Assembly: GCF_001418225.1 (NCBI RefSeq)
Contig: NZ_LIPT01000006.1
Location: 124,001-188,000 of the forward strand
Source of the DNA: Pannonibacter indicus
GTDB taxonomy: Bacteria > Pseudomonadota > Alphaproteobacteria > Rhizobiales > Stappiaceae
Length of the DNA: 64,000 nt
Direction: 5' to 3'
How positions within the stretch are numbered: position 1 is the stretch's first letter; every line of letters starts with the position of its first letter. Both the position numbers and the translations under genes were made by a program. This document shows, in pieces, positions 24,416 through 32,638 of the stretch. The notes beneath the pieces were generated by a model. The model was not told the DNA's origin and ran no database searches. It was given only the letters and a program-made list of their open reading frames with translations.

Positions 24416-25162
24416 TTTCAGGCTGCGATCACTTGCCCGCAGTTCGCCGCGCAGCCACTGCTGCCATTGGGACCGGGTGCCGAAGAAGACATTGCGGTCG
24501 ACGGGGCCCTTGATGCCCTTGATGGTGCCTTGCGCGGTGTATTGCCAGAAAACCCAGTTGTCGCGCCGGTCGTATTTGTAGCTCGGATGGCTGGCGACCG
24601 ACCTGAGCCAGAAGTCGTGGCCGGTGTATCTGCCGACCAGAACGTCCCGGTGGAAGTCGATGGTGGTGTAGACGATCGGACGCTTGCCGTAATGGGCTTC
24701 GACGGCATCCAGGAACACGCCAACATCTGCGGCAATCTTGTCGGCTGGGGGCGGTTTCGGGCAGTTCTTCGAGATGTGGTTCCACTCCATGTCGAGCACC
24801 GGCGGCAGGGCCTCGGGATCGCGCGGAACATTCTGGATGAACCAGGCGATCTGTTCTTCGACAGGGCGGCAGAAATAATAGAAATGGTAGGCACCACGCG
24901 GCACACCGGCCTCCTTGGCCGCATACCAGTTGGTCACGAACATCGGGTCGATGAAATCACCGCCCTCGGTCGCCTTGATGAAGGCAAATTCGACACCGTC
25001 CCGTTTGACCTCATGCCAGTTGATCTCCGCCTGCCAGCGGGACACGTCGATGCCGTGGACAGGGAAGTCCTGCGGCATGGGATCGCGGTATTCCACCCCC
25101 GAACAGGAGGACAGAAGCGCGGTAAGGGCAAGCATGGCAAGGAAGCGCGGGCGCCGGAACAC
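24413..25162 (-). CDS. GH25 family lysozyme lipoprotein
   Basis: This 249-residue protein begins with a lipoprotein signal peptide, hydrophobic core then LLSSCSG, so it should be anchored to a membrane by Cys 20. The rest is a GH25 (Chalaropsis-type) muramidase: HGIDVSRWQAEINW with the first acidic residue, FAFIKATEGGDF, GAYHFYYF, PPVLDMEWN with the Asp-Glu pair, and YTTIDFH. It hydrolyses peptidoglycan and may remodel the wall. Translation starts at GTG 25162 with GGAGG five bases before; a 14-base palindrome covers that start. Its stop lies in the higBA operator. Confidence 0.9.
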   Translation of the reverse strand: MFRRPRFLAMLALTALLSSCSGVEYRDPMPQDFPVHGIDVSRWQAEINWHEVKRDGVEFAFIKATEGGDFIDPMFVTNWYAAKEAGVPRGAYHFYYFCRPVEEQIAWFIQNVPRDPEALPPVLDMEWNHISKNCPKPPPADKIAADVGVFLDAVEAHYGKRPIVYTTIDFHRDVLVGRYTGHDFWLRSVASHPSYKYDRRDNWVFWQYTAQGTIKGIKGPVDRNVFFGTRSQWQQWLRGELRASDRSLK

Positions 25163-25398
25163 GTGTTCCTCCGGGTTAACGAATTACAAACACCTAGCGT
25201 CAAATTGCGCGAAAAGTCCTAACGGATCGTAGAAAAATCGTGGCGGGAATGCGGCATTTGCGGTTACCCCGCCTGTGCTGCACCGTCTTTGCTGTCTGAA
25301 ACCGGCTTGACGGGCGGGGCAACACCGGGTCACGTGCTTGTCCAGACTTGTCACGCCCGCTGCACAGCCTGTCCCGGCTCACACCTACGGACCTCTTC

Positions 25399-26208
25399 AT
25401 GACCGAACGCCTGACCCTCGCCACCTGGAACATCAACTCCGTCCGGCTGCGCATGCCGATTGTCGAGACCTTCCTCATCACCCATGCGCCGGATGTGCTG
25501 TGCCTGCAGGAAACCAAGTGCCCGGATGCCAACTTTCCGTTCGGAGCCTTCCGCAAGCTGGGCTATGAGCACGTGGAGATCAGCGGTCAGAAGGGCTACC
25601 ACGGCGTTGCCATCGTCTCGCGCCGCCCCTTGGAGGCCGTGGAACGGCGGGATTTCTGCGGCAAGGGCGATGCCCGGCACATTGCCGCCAGCGTGCCGTT
25701 CAATGGCGGCTCGTTCCGCCTGCATAACTTCTACGTGCCGGCGGGCGGCGACGAGCCGGACCGGACGGTCAACGAGAAATTCGGTCACAAGCTGGACTTC
25801 ATGGCCGAGATGAAGGCGATGCTGGCCGGGGACGAGGCGTCGCGTCCGGCCGTTGTCGTGGGGGATCTCAACGTCGCGCCCTATGAGCATGACGTGTGGT
25901 CGCACAAGGCGCTGCTGAAGATCGTCAGCCATACACCGGTGGAGACGGAACTGCTGGAAGCCATCCGCACCGGCGGCAACTGGGTGGATGTGATGCGCCA
26001 GCACGTCCCCATGTCCGACAAGCTCTACACCTGGTGGAGCTACCGGGCGAAGGACTGGGATGCAGCCGACAAGGGCCGCCGTCTCGATCACATCTGGATG
26101 ACCCAGAGCCTTGCCCCGCACGCCCGCGGCATCGAAGTGCTGCGTGCTGCGAGAGGCTGGGAAAAGCCCTCCGACCACGTTCCGGTGATTGCGCGGCTGG
26201 AGGCCTGA
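25399..26208 (+). CDS. xth: Exodeoxyribonuclease III
   Basis: This 269-residue enzyme removes 3' blocks and cuts at abasic sites in base-excision repair. It shows LATWNINSVRLR, LCLQETKCPD, the GYHGVAIVSR loop, VVGDLNVAPYEHDVW and the catalytic C-terminal RLDHIWMT and SDHVPVIARLE. The ATG at 25399 begins the domain directly; an extension to 25348 would add unconserved residues. The flippase gene follows 43 bases later. Confidence 0.93.
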   Translation: MTERLTLATWNINSVRLRMPIVETFLITHAPDVLCLQETKCPDANFPFGAFRKLGYEHVEISGQKGYHGVAIVSRRPLEAVERRDFCGKGDARHIAASVPFNGGSFRLHNFYVPAGGDEPDRTVNEKFGHKLDFMAEMKAMLAGDEASRPAVVVGDLNVAPYEHDVWSHKALLKIVSHTPVETELLEAIRTGGNWVDVMRQHVPMSDKLYTWWSYRAKDWDAADKGRRLDHIWMTQSLAPHARGIEVLRAARGWEKPSDHVPVIARLEA

Positions 26209-26251
26209 CGCCGGCTAGAAGATCCGGTCTTGGCATAATCTTAAGGCTGCC

Positions 26252-27697
26252 GTGGCAGGATCGCGGGGTGTTGGATGTGCAGAGGGACTGGATCTGGTGC
26301 AGGCGCAGGACGGCGGCGGAAAGGCCGGGCAACAGGCAGCAGGTCTTCAGCGGCTCTGGCTGAGCCTTGCGGGCGGGGGCGCCCGCAAGGCCGCGCTGGT
26401 GACGCTGGCCATCCGTATCGCCGGTGCTGCGCTCGCCTATGTGGCACAAGTGCTGATGGCCCGCTGGATGGGCGCATTCGACTACGGCATCTATTCGGTC
26501 GTCTGGACCGTGGTGATGATCCTCGCCCTGTTCGCCTGCCTCGGCTTTTCCTCGTCACCCGGCCGTTTCATCCCGCTTTACCGGGGTGAGGGCGCGCTGG
26601 CGCTGTTGCGTGGTTATCTCACGGCCAGCCGGGTGATTGTCTTTCTGGCGGCCTGCGTCATCGGCACGGCCGTGGCGCTGATGGTGCTGCTGCTGCGTCC
26701 CATTCTCGATCCGGCCTATGTGCAGCCCCTCATGCTGGCAATGCTGGCCTTGCCGTTCTTTGCGCTCGCAGGTGTGCAGGATGGCATTGCAAGAGCGCAT
26801 GACCGGCCGGATCTGGGCCTGATGCCCAGCTTCATCTGGCGGCCCTTGCTGATCCTGCTTCTGCTGTTCCTCGCCCTTCAGGCGGGGTTTGCGGTGGATG
26901 CTGCCACCGCGGTGCTGGCCGGGGCCGTTGCCAGTGCTCTGGTGGCACTGGACCAGCTGTGGCGGCTGAACCGGGTGATTGGCCGGCAGCTGCCCGCGGG
27001 CCCGCGGGCCCATGCGCCGCGCCTGTGGCTGGCGGTTTCCCTGCCCATGCTGCTGGTGGAGGGCTTTCTGCAGCTCGTCACCAGCGCCGATGTGATCATG
27101 GTCAGCTTCTGGCAGAGCCCGGACGAGGTGGCGGTTTACTTTGCCGCCTCAAAAACTCTGGCGCTGGTGCATTTCATCTATTTCGCCGTGCGTGCCGCCT
27201 CCGCCCACCGCTTCGCCGCCCTGCATGGCGCCTCTCATGAGGCCGCGGGCCGCAGCGCCTTCGAGGCCTATGTCCGCCGCGCCGGGTTCTGGACCTTCTG
27301 GCCCTCAGTGGGAGCGGCCGGCGTGTTGATCGCCGCAGCACCCTTTCTGCTGGCCCTGTTCGGGCCGGGGTTCGAGGCGGGCACGCCGCTGATTGCCGTG
27401 CTGCTCATCGGCGTGCTGGCGCGGGCCAGCGCCGGGCCTGCCGATGCTCTTCTCTCCATGTGCGGCCTGCAGAAGGCCTGTGCCGCGATTTATTCCGGCG
27501 TTTTCGTGCTCAATGTGGGGCTGAACCTGCTGCTGATCCCGCCTTTCGGGCTGATGGGCGCGGCTGTGGCGACGTCCCTTGCCATCACCGGCGAGGCGCT
27601 GGCGCTGATCTTCGTTGCCCGCCGCCGCCTTGGCGTGCTGTCCTTTGCGCCCTTCGCCTTCTCCCTCGCTCTGAGCCGGGAGGGCCGCAATGGTTGA
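26252..27697 (+). CDS. Polysaccharide flippase-like membrane protein (MOP superfamily)
   Basis: This protein of about 481 residues has 12-14 hydrophobic segments and the oligosaccharide flippase pattern: the first helix followed by VLMARWMGAFDYGIYSVVWTVVMI, PLMLAMLALPFFALAGVQDGIARAHDR and late helices GVLARASAGPADALLSM and NLLLIPPFGLMGAAVATS. It probably moves a lipid-linked glycan across the inner membrane. The likely start is GTG at 26252; a later codon would not affect the helices. It overlaps the following acyltransferase gene by eight bases, so the two are coupled and probably act on the same exported glycan. Confidence 0.85.
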   Translation: MAGSRGVGCAEGLDLVQAQDGGGKAGQQAAGLQRLWLSLAGGGARKAALVTLAIRIAGAALAYVAQVLMARWMGAFDYGIYSVVWTVVMILALFACLGFSSSPGRFIPLYRGEGALALLRGYLTASRVIVFLAACVIGTAVALMVLLLRPILDPAYVQPLMLAMLALPFFALAGVQDGIARAHDRPDLGLMPSFIWRPLLILLLLFLALQAGFAVDAATAVLAGAVASALVALDQLWRLNRVIGRQLPAGPRAHAPRLWLAVSLPMLLVEGFLQLVTSADVIMVSFWQSPDEVAVYFAASKTLALVHFIYFAVRAASAHRFAALHGASHEAAGRSAFEAYVRRAGFWTFWPSVGAAGVLIAAAPFLLALFGPGFEAGTPLIAVLLIGVLARASAGPADALLSMCGLQKACAAIYSGVFVLNVGLNLLLIPPFGLMGAAVATSLAITGEALALIFVARRRLGVLSFAPFAFSLALSREGRNG

Positions 27698-28799
27698 AAC
27701 GGCTGAAAAACCGGAAGGCCTGCTGCTGCCGGTGGCCGATGCGCCGGAATGGGATGTGCTCGTGCGGGAGGCGCTGAGCCCCACCCCCTTCTTCTCTCCT
27801 GCCTTTCTCGTGCCTTATGCCGCCCATCTCGGGCCGGCGGACCTGAGGCTTGCCGTGGTGCGCGAAAGGGGCGGCGGGCGCTGGCTGGCAGCGGCTCCCG
27901 TTGCGCTGCGGCGCTGCGGTTTCCTCTTCCGGGAGCGGACGTTCTGGGCGGCAGAATATGGCCCGCTTGGCGTGCCACTGGTGCATCCGCAGGCGCCGGA
28001 TGAAGCGCTGGCCTTGCTGCTGGAGACAGCTGCCGCCGGGTCCCCGGTCCTGCGCCTGCCGTTTCTGCCCGTGGCCGGTGCCGTGACGCAGCGGCTGAAG
28101 GCCGCCGCCGTCAGTTGGCGCTGGCTGGAAGGGCCGGTGCAAGAGCGCGCGTCCCATGATGGCGCGGCAGACGGCGAGGCCCAGCTTGCCGCCGCCCTGA
28201 CCACCAAGCGCCGCAAGGAGATGGAGCGGCTGAAGCGCCGTCTCTCGGAAGACGGTGAACTGGTCTTCGACAGCCTGACCGGCGACGAAGCCTTGGCCGC
28301 CATGGCAGAGTTTCTGGCGCTTGAGGGCTCCGGCTGGAAGGGCAGGAGTGCAACGGCGCTGGCAAGCCGCGAGGTGACGCGCCGCTTTGCGGAAGGATTT
28401 GCCGCACGGCTTGCAGACATGGATGGCTTGCGGCTGGACCGGATGCGGCTTGATGGCAAGCCGCTGGCGATGCTCGCGGTTATCAAGGCAGGCGGCCGCG
28501 CCTTTGCCTGGAAGATTGCCTTTGACGAGGACTTTGCCCGCTTTTCGCCCGGCCAGCATCTGGCCCTGCATACCATGCGGACGACGCTTGCCGACCCGGC
28601 GCTGCCGCTCGGCGGCGATTCCCTTGCAGTGCCTGGCCACCCGATGATCGAGCCCCTGTGGCGCGGGCGCTTGACCTATGCCCATCCCGTGCTGCTGCGC
28701 GGTGCGGCGGGCGCTTTGCTGCACCGGTTGCACCAGCTGGATGCTTTCGCCTTCCGGGCCGTGAAGGCGCTGGCGCGGCGGGTTTTGCGGCGAAGGTAA
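27690..28799 (+). CDS. GNAT/CelD-like acyltransferase
   Basis: This 369-residue protein has a two-lobed FemAB/GNAT-like fold of the CelD (BcsL) type: an N-terminal lobe with FFSPAFLVPYAAHLGP and a C-terminal acetyltransferase-like lobe with LTTKRRKEMERLKRRLSEDGELVFD, FLALEGSGWKGRSATAL and AFAWKIAFDEDFARFSPGQHL. Family members are linked to cellulose and other exopolysaccharide synthesis and may add acyl groups to sugars. It overlaps the flippase gene by eight bases, which supports a joint role in surface polysaccharide. The substrate is not known. Confidence 0.82.
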   Translation: MVETAEKPEGLLLPVADAPEWDVLVREALSPTPFFSPAFLVPYAAHLGPADLRLAVVRERGGGRWLAAAPVALRRCGFLFRERTFWAAEYGPLGVPLVHPQAPDEALALLLETAAAGSPVLRLPFLPVAGAVTQRLKAAAVSWRWLEGPVQERASHDGAADGEAQLAAALTTKRRKEMERLKRRLSEDGELVFDSLTGDEALAAMAEFLALEGSGWKGRSATALASREVTRRFAEGFAARLADMDGLRLDRMRLDGKPLAMLAVIKAGGRAFAWKIAFDEDFARFSPGQHLALHTMRTTLADPALPLGGDSLAVPGHPMIEPLWRGRLTYAHPVLLRGAAGALLHRLHQLDAFAFRAVKALARRVLRRR

Positions 28800-28802
28800 G
28801 GG

Positions 28803-30431
28803 TCAGCCCTCTTTCCTTGCCAGATCCCGCAGGGTGCGGCGGATGATCTTGCCCGTGGTGGTCATCGGCAGTTCATCAATGAAGGCGATCTCGCGCGGGT
28901 ATTCATGCGCCGAGAGGCGGTCACGCACGTGGATGCGGATGGCCTCTTCCAGCTCCGGCGAGGGCTGGTGCCCGTCGGCCAGCACCACATAGGCCTTGAC
29001 GATTTCCGTGCGCAGCGGATCCGGTTTGCCGATGACGGCAGCCAGCGCCACCGCCGGATGGGTCAAGAGGCAATCCTCGATCTCGCCGGGGCCTATGCGG
29101 TAGCTGGCGGAGGTGATGAGGTCATCATCGCGCCCGGTGAAGTGGACATAGCCATCGGCGTCCATCTCGCCCTGATCGCCGGTGGTCATCCAGTCGCCGA
29201 TGAACTTTTCCGCCGTGGCCTCCGGCTTGTTCCAGTAGCTGAGGAACATCACCGGATCGGGGCGGCGGATGGCGATCTGTCCCAGCGTTCCGGGCGGCAG
29301 GGGATTGCCCGCCTCATCGATCACCGCCACCTCATGGCCGGGAATGGCAACGCCGATGGCGCCCGCCCGGCTGATGCCGAGCCCCGCGCAGGAGCCAAGC
29401 ACCGCGTTGCATTCGGTCTGGCCGTAGAATTCATTCACGGGCAGGCCCAGTTCTGCCTTCGCCCAGTCATAGGCCTCACGGCCCAGCGACTCGCCCGCCG
29501 AGCCAATGCTGCGCAGGGCAAGGTGGAAGCGCCTGCCGGGGCTGTCCACCGCCCGCAGCATCTTCAGCGCCGTGGGCGGGATGAAGGCATTGCGCACCCC
29601 CTCCCGCTCCATCAGGGCAAAGGCGGCTTCCGGGTCAAACTTGCGCGCAGCATTCGCAATCACCGGCACGCCCAGATGCAGGGCCGGGAACAGCGCATTC
29701 AGCAGCCCGCCCGCCCAGGCCCAGTCGGCCGGGGTCCACAGCAGGTCGCCCGGCTGGCCGAGGAACTCCTGCGACAGCTCAATGCCCGGCAGATGGCCCA
29801 AGAGCACCCGGTGCCCATGCAGCACGCCTTTGGGCTGGCCGGTGGTGCCGGAGGTGTAGATCATCAGCGCCGGATCATGGAGGCTGGTATCCAGGGTTGC
29901 GAAACTGTCCCGTGCATTGGCGCAAAGGGCGGAAAGGCTCTCGCTGCCGCTTTCCGGCGCGCCGGTGGTGATCAGCAGCTCCAGCCCCGGCAGATCCGCC
30001 TTGAGCGGCAGCGCCTTGGCAAGGCCCTGATCATTGGTGATCAGCGCCCGCGCACCGGAATCGCCCAGCCGGTAGCGCAGGGCCTCGGGGCCGAACAGGG
30101 CCGCCAGCGGCACGGCAATGGCGCCCATGCGGTAGATGGCGAGATGGGCAATCGCCGTCCAGGCGCATTGCGGCAGCAGCAGCGCCACCCGGTCCCCGCG
30201 CGATATGCCTTTTGCAGACAGTGCGTTGGCAAGCTGTGCCGAGGCACGGGCAAGCGCCGAATAGCTCCAGTCTGTGGCCTTGCCGTCCTCGCCGATCTCA
30301 CGGATGGCCAGCCGCTCTGGTTCAGCGGCGGCCCATGCCTCGCAGGTGGAAGCCGCAATGTTGTAGCGCTCGGGCAGCTGCCAGGTGAACTGGCGCCGCA
30401 AGCTGCCGAAATCTGCTGCCCGCTGAAGCAT
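28803..30431 (-). CDS. AMP-binding acyl-CoA synthetase
   Basis: This 542-residue enzyme adenylates a carboxylic acid and passes it to CoA. It has the phosphate-binding loop IYTSGTTGQPKG, the adenine motif NEFYGQTECN, TGDQGEMDADGYVHFTGR, and the C-terminal lysine in TTTGKIIRRTLRD. The overall pattern is like acetyl-CoA and medium-chain synthetases (ACSM type), so a short or medium acid is likely. It ends four bases from the end of the convergent acyltransferase gene and stands alone on its strand. Confidence 0.9.
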   Translation of the reverse strand: MLQRAADFGSLRRQFTWQLPERYNIAASTCEAWAAAEPERLAIREIGEDGKATDWSYSALARASAQLANALSAKGISRGDRVALLLPQCAWTAIAHLAIYRMGAIAVPLAALFGPEALRYRLGDSGARALITNDQGLAKALPLKADLPGLELLITTGAPESGSESLSALCANARDSFATLDTSLHDPALMIYTSGTTGQPKGVLHGHRVLLGHLPGIELSQEFLGQPGDLLWTPADWAWAGGLLNALFPALHLGVPVIANAARKFDPEAAFALMEREGVRNAFIPPTALKMLRAVDSPGRRFHLALRSIGSAGESLGREAYDWAKAELGLPVNEFYGQTECNAVLGSCAGLGISRAGAIGVAIPGHEVAVIDEAGNPLPPGTLGQIAIRRPDPVMFLSYWNKPEATAEKFIGDWMTTGDQGEMDADGYVHFTGRDDDLITSASYRIGPGEIEDCLLTHPAVALAAVIGKPDPLRTEIVKAYVVLADGHQPSPELEEAIRIHVRDRLSAHEYPREIAFIDELPMTTTGKIIRRTLRDLARKEG

Positions 30432-30531
30432 GGCCTTGTCCCGTCACAAACCGGAGGCGGAGCCTATCCCCCTCCGTGCTGCGGTGCAATAACCTTGGCA
30501 AAGCTGACAGTCCACCCGGCCAGAGACGGGG

Positions 30532-30993
30532 TCAGTTCAGCTGCACCAGCGCAAGGTTGAGCGCCGTGGCAAAGCCGGCCCAGGCGGCATAGGGCACAAA
30601 GAGCAGGGCCGCCAGCCGGTCGCGCTGCCAGCCTGTGGCGATGAAGGCGAGGATCGAGGCCAATAGCGCCAGAATGATGCCGAGCCCTGCATCCAGCCGG
30701 TGAAAGGTGAAGACGGTTGGACTCCAGGCGAAGTTCAGCACCATCTGAAGCACCCACAGCCAGAACAGGGGGGAGCCTGCGCCAGCCCCAAAGCTGCGCC
30801 AGCCGGCAATGCCGATGAGGATGTAAAGCACGGTCCACACGGGCGCAAAAAGCCAGTTGGGCGGTGTGAAGGAGGGTTTGGCGAGCCCGGCATACCATTC
30901 GCCGGGCAGGTTCGTGGCGCCGATCAGCAGCCCGCCGCCCACGCTGATGACAAGGAAAACGGCGAGAAGGGGGAGCGATGGCTTGCGTGTCAT
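30532..30993 (-). CDS. tspO: TspO/MBR family protein
   Basis: This 153-residue protein has five hydrophobic helices and the TspO signature: WYAGLAKPSFTPPNWLFAPVWTVLYILIGIAGW, LWVLQMVLNFAWSPTVF and the C-terminal VPYAAWAGFATALNLALVQLN. TspO binds porphyrins in the membrane and affects tetrapyrrole-linked regulation in phototrophic relatives. It stands alone between the acyl-CoA synthetase and ychJ genes. No photosynthesis genes are in the window. Confidence 0.93.
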   Translation of the reverse strand: MTRKPSLPLLAVFLVISVGGGLLIGATNLPGEWYAGLAKPSFTPPNWLFAPVWTVLYILIGIAGWRSFGAGAGSPLFWLWVLQMVLNFAWSPTVFTFHRLDAGLGIILALLASILAFIATGWQRDRLAALLFVPYAAWAGFATALNLALVQLN

Positions 30994-31084
30994 TGCGTGT
31001 CTCCAGAGATTTGGAAATGGGGTTCGCGTCCCGTTCCGTCTGTTCCCTCAGATCAGTCAGCACCAGTGTGGCGGGCTGCCGCGC

Positions 31085-31489
31085 TCATGTCTCCTCCATC
31101 GCCTCCACATAGTACCAGCGGCCGGATTTCTTGCGGAAACGGCTGAGCTCCCGGTGGATGTGCAATTGTGCACAAGACAGATACCGCGCCTCAAACAGCA
31201 CCGTTCCATCCCGGTCATCCGGTCCGCCGCCGGTGGTCTGCAGCACCTTGAGGCCCGTCCACCGGCTTTCCGAGGCCCAGCGGGCCGTAGCCGCCTCGTC
31301 AAAACCCGGCTGATATTTCGGCCAGAGCGTTTCCTTCAGATACGTAATGTCCTGCATCACATAGGCGCTGTAGCGTGAGCGCATCAGTGCCTCGGCCGTT
31401 CCCGCGACAGCCTTGCGCGCCAGCACCGGCCCGCAGCACAGCGCCAGGATCTGGCCGGAACCGCAGGGGCAGGGGGATGCATCAGTCAT
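31085..31489 (-). CDS. ychJ: YchJ family protein (UPF0225)
   Basis: This 134-residue protein has an N-terminal zinc-binding SEC-C motif, CPCGSGQILALCCGP, followed by the YchJ domain: ALMRSRYSAYVMQDITYLKETLWP and a C-terminal FRKKSGRWYYVEA. SEC-C motifs bind zinc and nucleic acid or ribosomal partners; the YchJ family itself is uncharacterised. E. coli YchJ carries a second C-terminal SEC-C motif which is absent here. It is transcribed alone. Confidence 0.88.
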   Translation of the reverse strand: MTDASPCPCGSGQILALCCGPVLARKAVAGTAEALMRSRYSAYVMQDITYLKETLWPKYQPGFDEAATARWASESRWTGLKVLQTTGGGPDDRDGTVLFEARYLSCAQLHIHRELSRFRKKSGRWYYVEAMEET

Positions 31490-31639
31490 GAGGGGAGGTC
31501 CGCAGTGGAAAGGATCTGAGGACGATTTCTAGCGCGGATGCGGGAGGGCGTCGAGGTGGGAGGTATGCGGATGCTTTTCGATTGTTTCGAATATTACGGC
31601 TGTTTCAAATAAGTGATTCAATGAAATCCCATAGGAAAG

Positions 31640-32131
31640 ATGCAACAAGAGGATGTGATGTCCATTTCCGCCAACGCCCATGAACTCGGAAGCAGGCTTC
31701 CCTCAAGGAAGGAGCGGGAAGCGGCAAACCAGTTGCGGCGTATTCTCGCTGCGTAAGCGGGCGGAGCGGTCTTGCGCGTGCTGGAAAATGGCAAGCCTGC
31801 CGATGTCATCCTGACGCCAGCCTTGTCTGCGCTTCTGATGGACCTCCTGCGGCATGCCGGCAAGGCAGACGCGGTAACGCTCGTTCCTGTCTCTCAGATG
31901 CTGACGACCCAGCAGGCGGCGGACATTCTCAACATGTCCCGGCCATTCCTGATCGGGCTGCTGGAGCGCGGCGATATTCCCTATGACCGCGTTGGCCGTC
32001 ACCGGCGCAGCAGGGCGGAGGATCTGTTCGCCTATAAGGACAAGCGTGACGCCGTTCGCGGCAAGGCACTGGAAACACTCGCCGAACTGGATGGGGAACT
32101 GCCCTGGCCGTGTTTGCCAACAGGTTCCTAG
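31640..32131 (+). pseudogene. HTH/excisionase-type antitoxin-like gene with an internal stop
   Basis: One continuous frame runs from ATG 31640 to TAG 32131 but carries a TAA at 31754-31756 after 38 codons (NQLRRILAA then stop). Beyond it the frame continues as LRVLENGKPADVILTPALSALLMDLLRHAG and then a helix-turn-helix of the excisionase type, LTTQQAADILNMSRPFLIGLLERGDIPYDRVGRHRRSRAEDLFAYKDKRD. I recognise the whole as an antitoxin-like DNA-binding protein usually paired with a PIN-type toxin. The TAA probably replaced a sense codon such as CAA. Internal translation from TTG 31772 could still give the DNA-binding half. Confidence 0.75.
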
Positions 32132-32638
32132 GGCTCCCGTAGGTTGGGCGAAAAAGCCGGCGCAAGCCGGTTTTTTATGTCTTGGGCCAGACATTGCCGA
32201 CGTTGCGAACGCGCATCTACATTGATGGCTACAACCTCTATTGTTGGCTGTCTGAACAAGACTGGGTTCAAGTGGCTCGACGTACTGACACTGTTCGAGA
32301 CAAGGATCTTACCAACGGTCCTTCACAAACCGTCAGATCCGTCAGATCGTGTCCCGGCGCGTGGTGTAGCTTGTTGGTAGCGAAGCCGCTCGCGAGCGCG
32401 CCCTCCAATGTGCTGTAGGGAGCGGGCGGCGTCCGATTGACCTGATCGAGACGGACGATGGAGCCTCCGAGGTCTTCAGCTATATCGAATCCTACATTCG
32501 AGGCCAGCAGGGCAACATTGACGGCTGAAGCCCTTGCCGCTGCAAAAACCTCGCGGTCTTGCACAGGTCATCCACAGGCTGACATTGCCCGGTGCGGGCG
32601 AATAGGGGATGGTGCGGCGACGAAGGAATCACCTGTTC
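32132..32638. other. Decayed intergenic segment before recQ
   Basis: It holds a broken NYN gene (32182-32380) and, near 32430-32530, a short open frame ending EVFSYIESYIRGQQGNIDG that looks like the tail of a lost gene I cannot identify. No other gene is supported. Confidence 0.5.
32182..32380 (+). pseudogene. NYN-domain protein remnant, frameshifted and truncated
   Basis: The frame from TTG 32182 gives LRTRIYIDGYNLYC, the first strand of a NYN (PIN-like RNase) domain with its catalytic Asp. After 32244 the matching protein continues only in the +1 frame as GCLNKTGFKWLDVLTLFETRILPTVLHK, so one extra base lies at about 32242-32246. The similarity ends near 32330 and the remaining two thirds of the domain, with the other acidic residues, are missing. 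It probably was a host or toxin-like nuclease gene linked to the antitoxin-like gene upstream, and is now dead. Confidence 0.7.

Noticed and set aside
32268-32564. A minus-strand open frame of 98 codons in the decayed segment before recQ
   Set aside because: It has no recognisable motif and runs antisense to the NYN remnant, so I do not count it as a gene.
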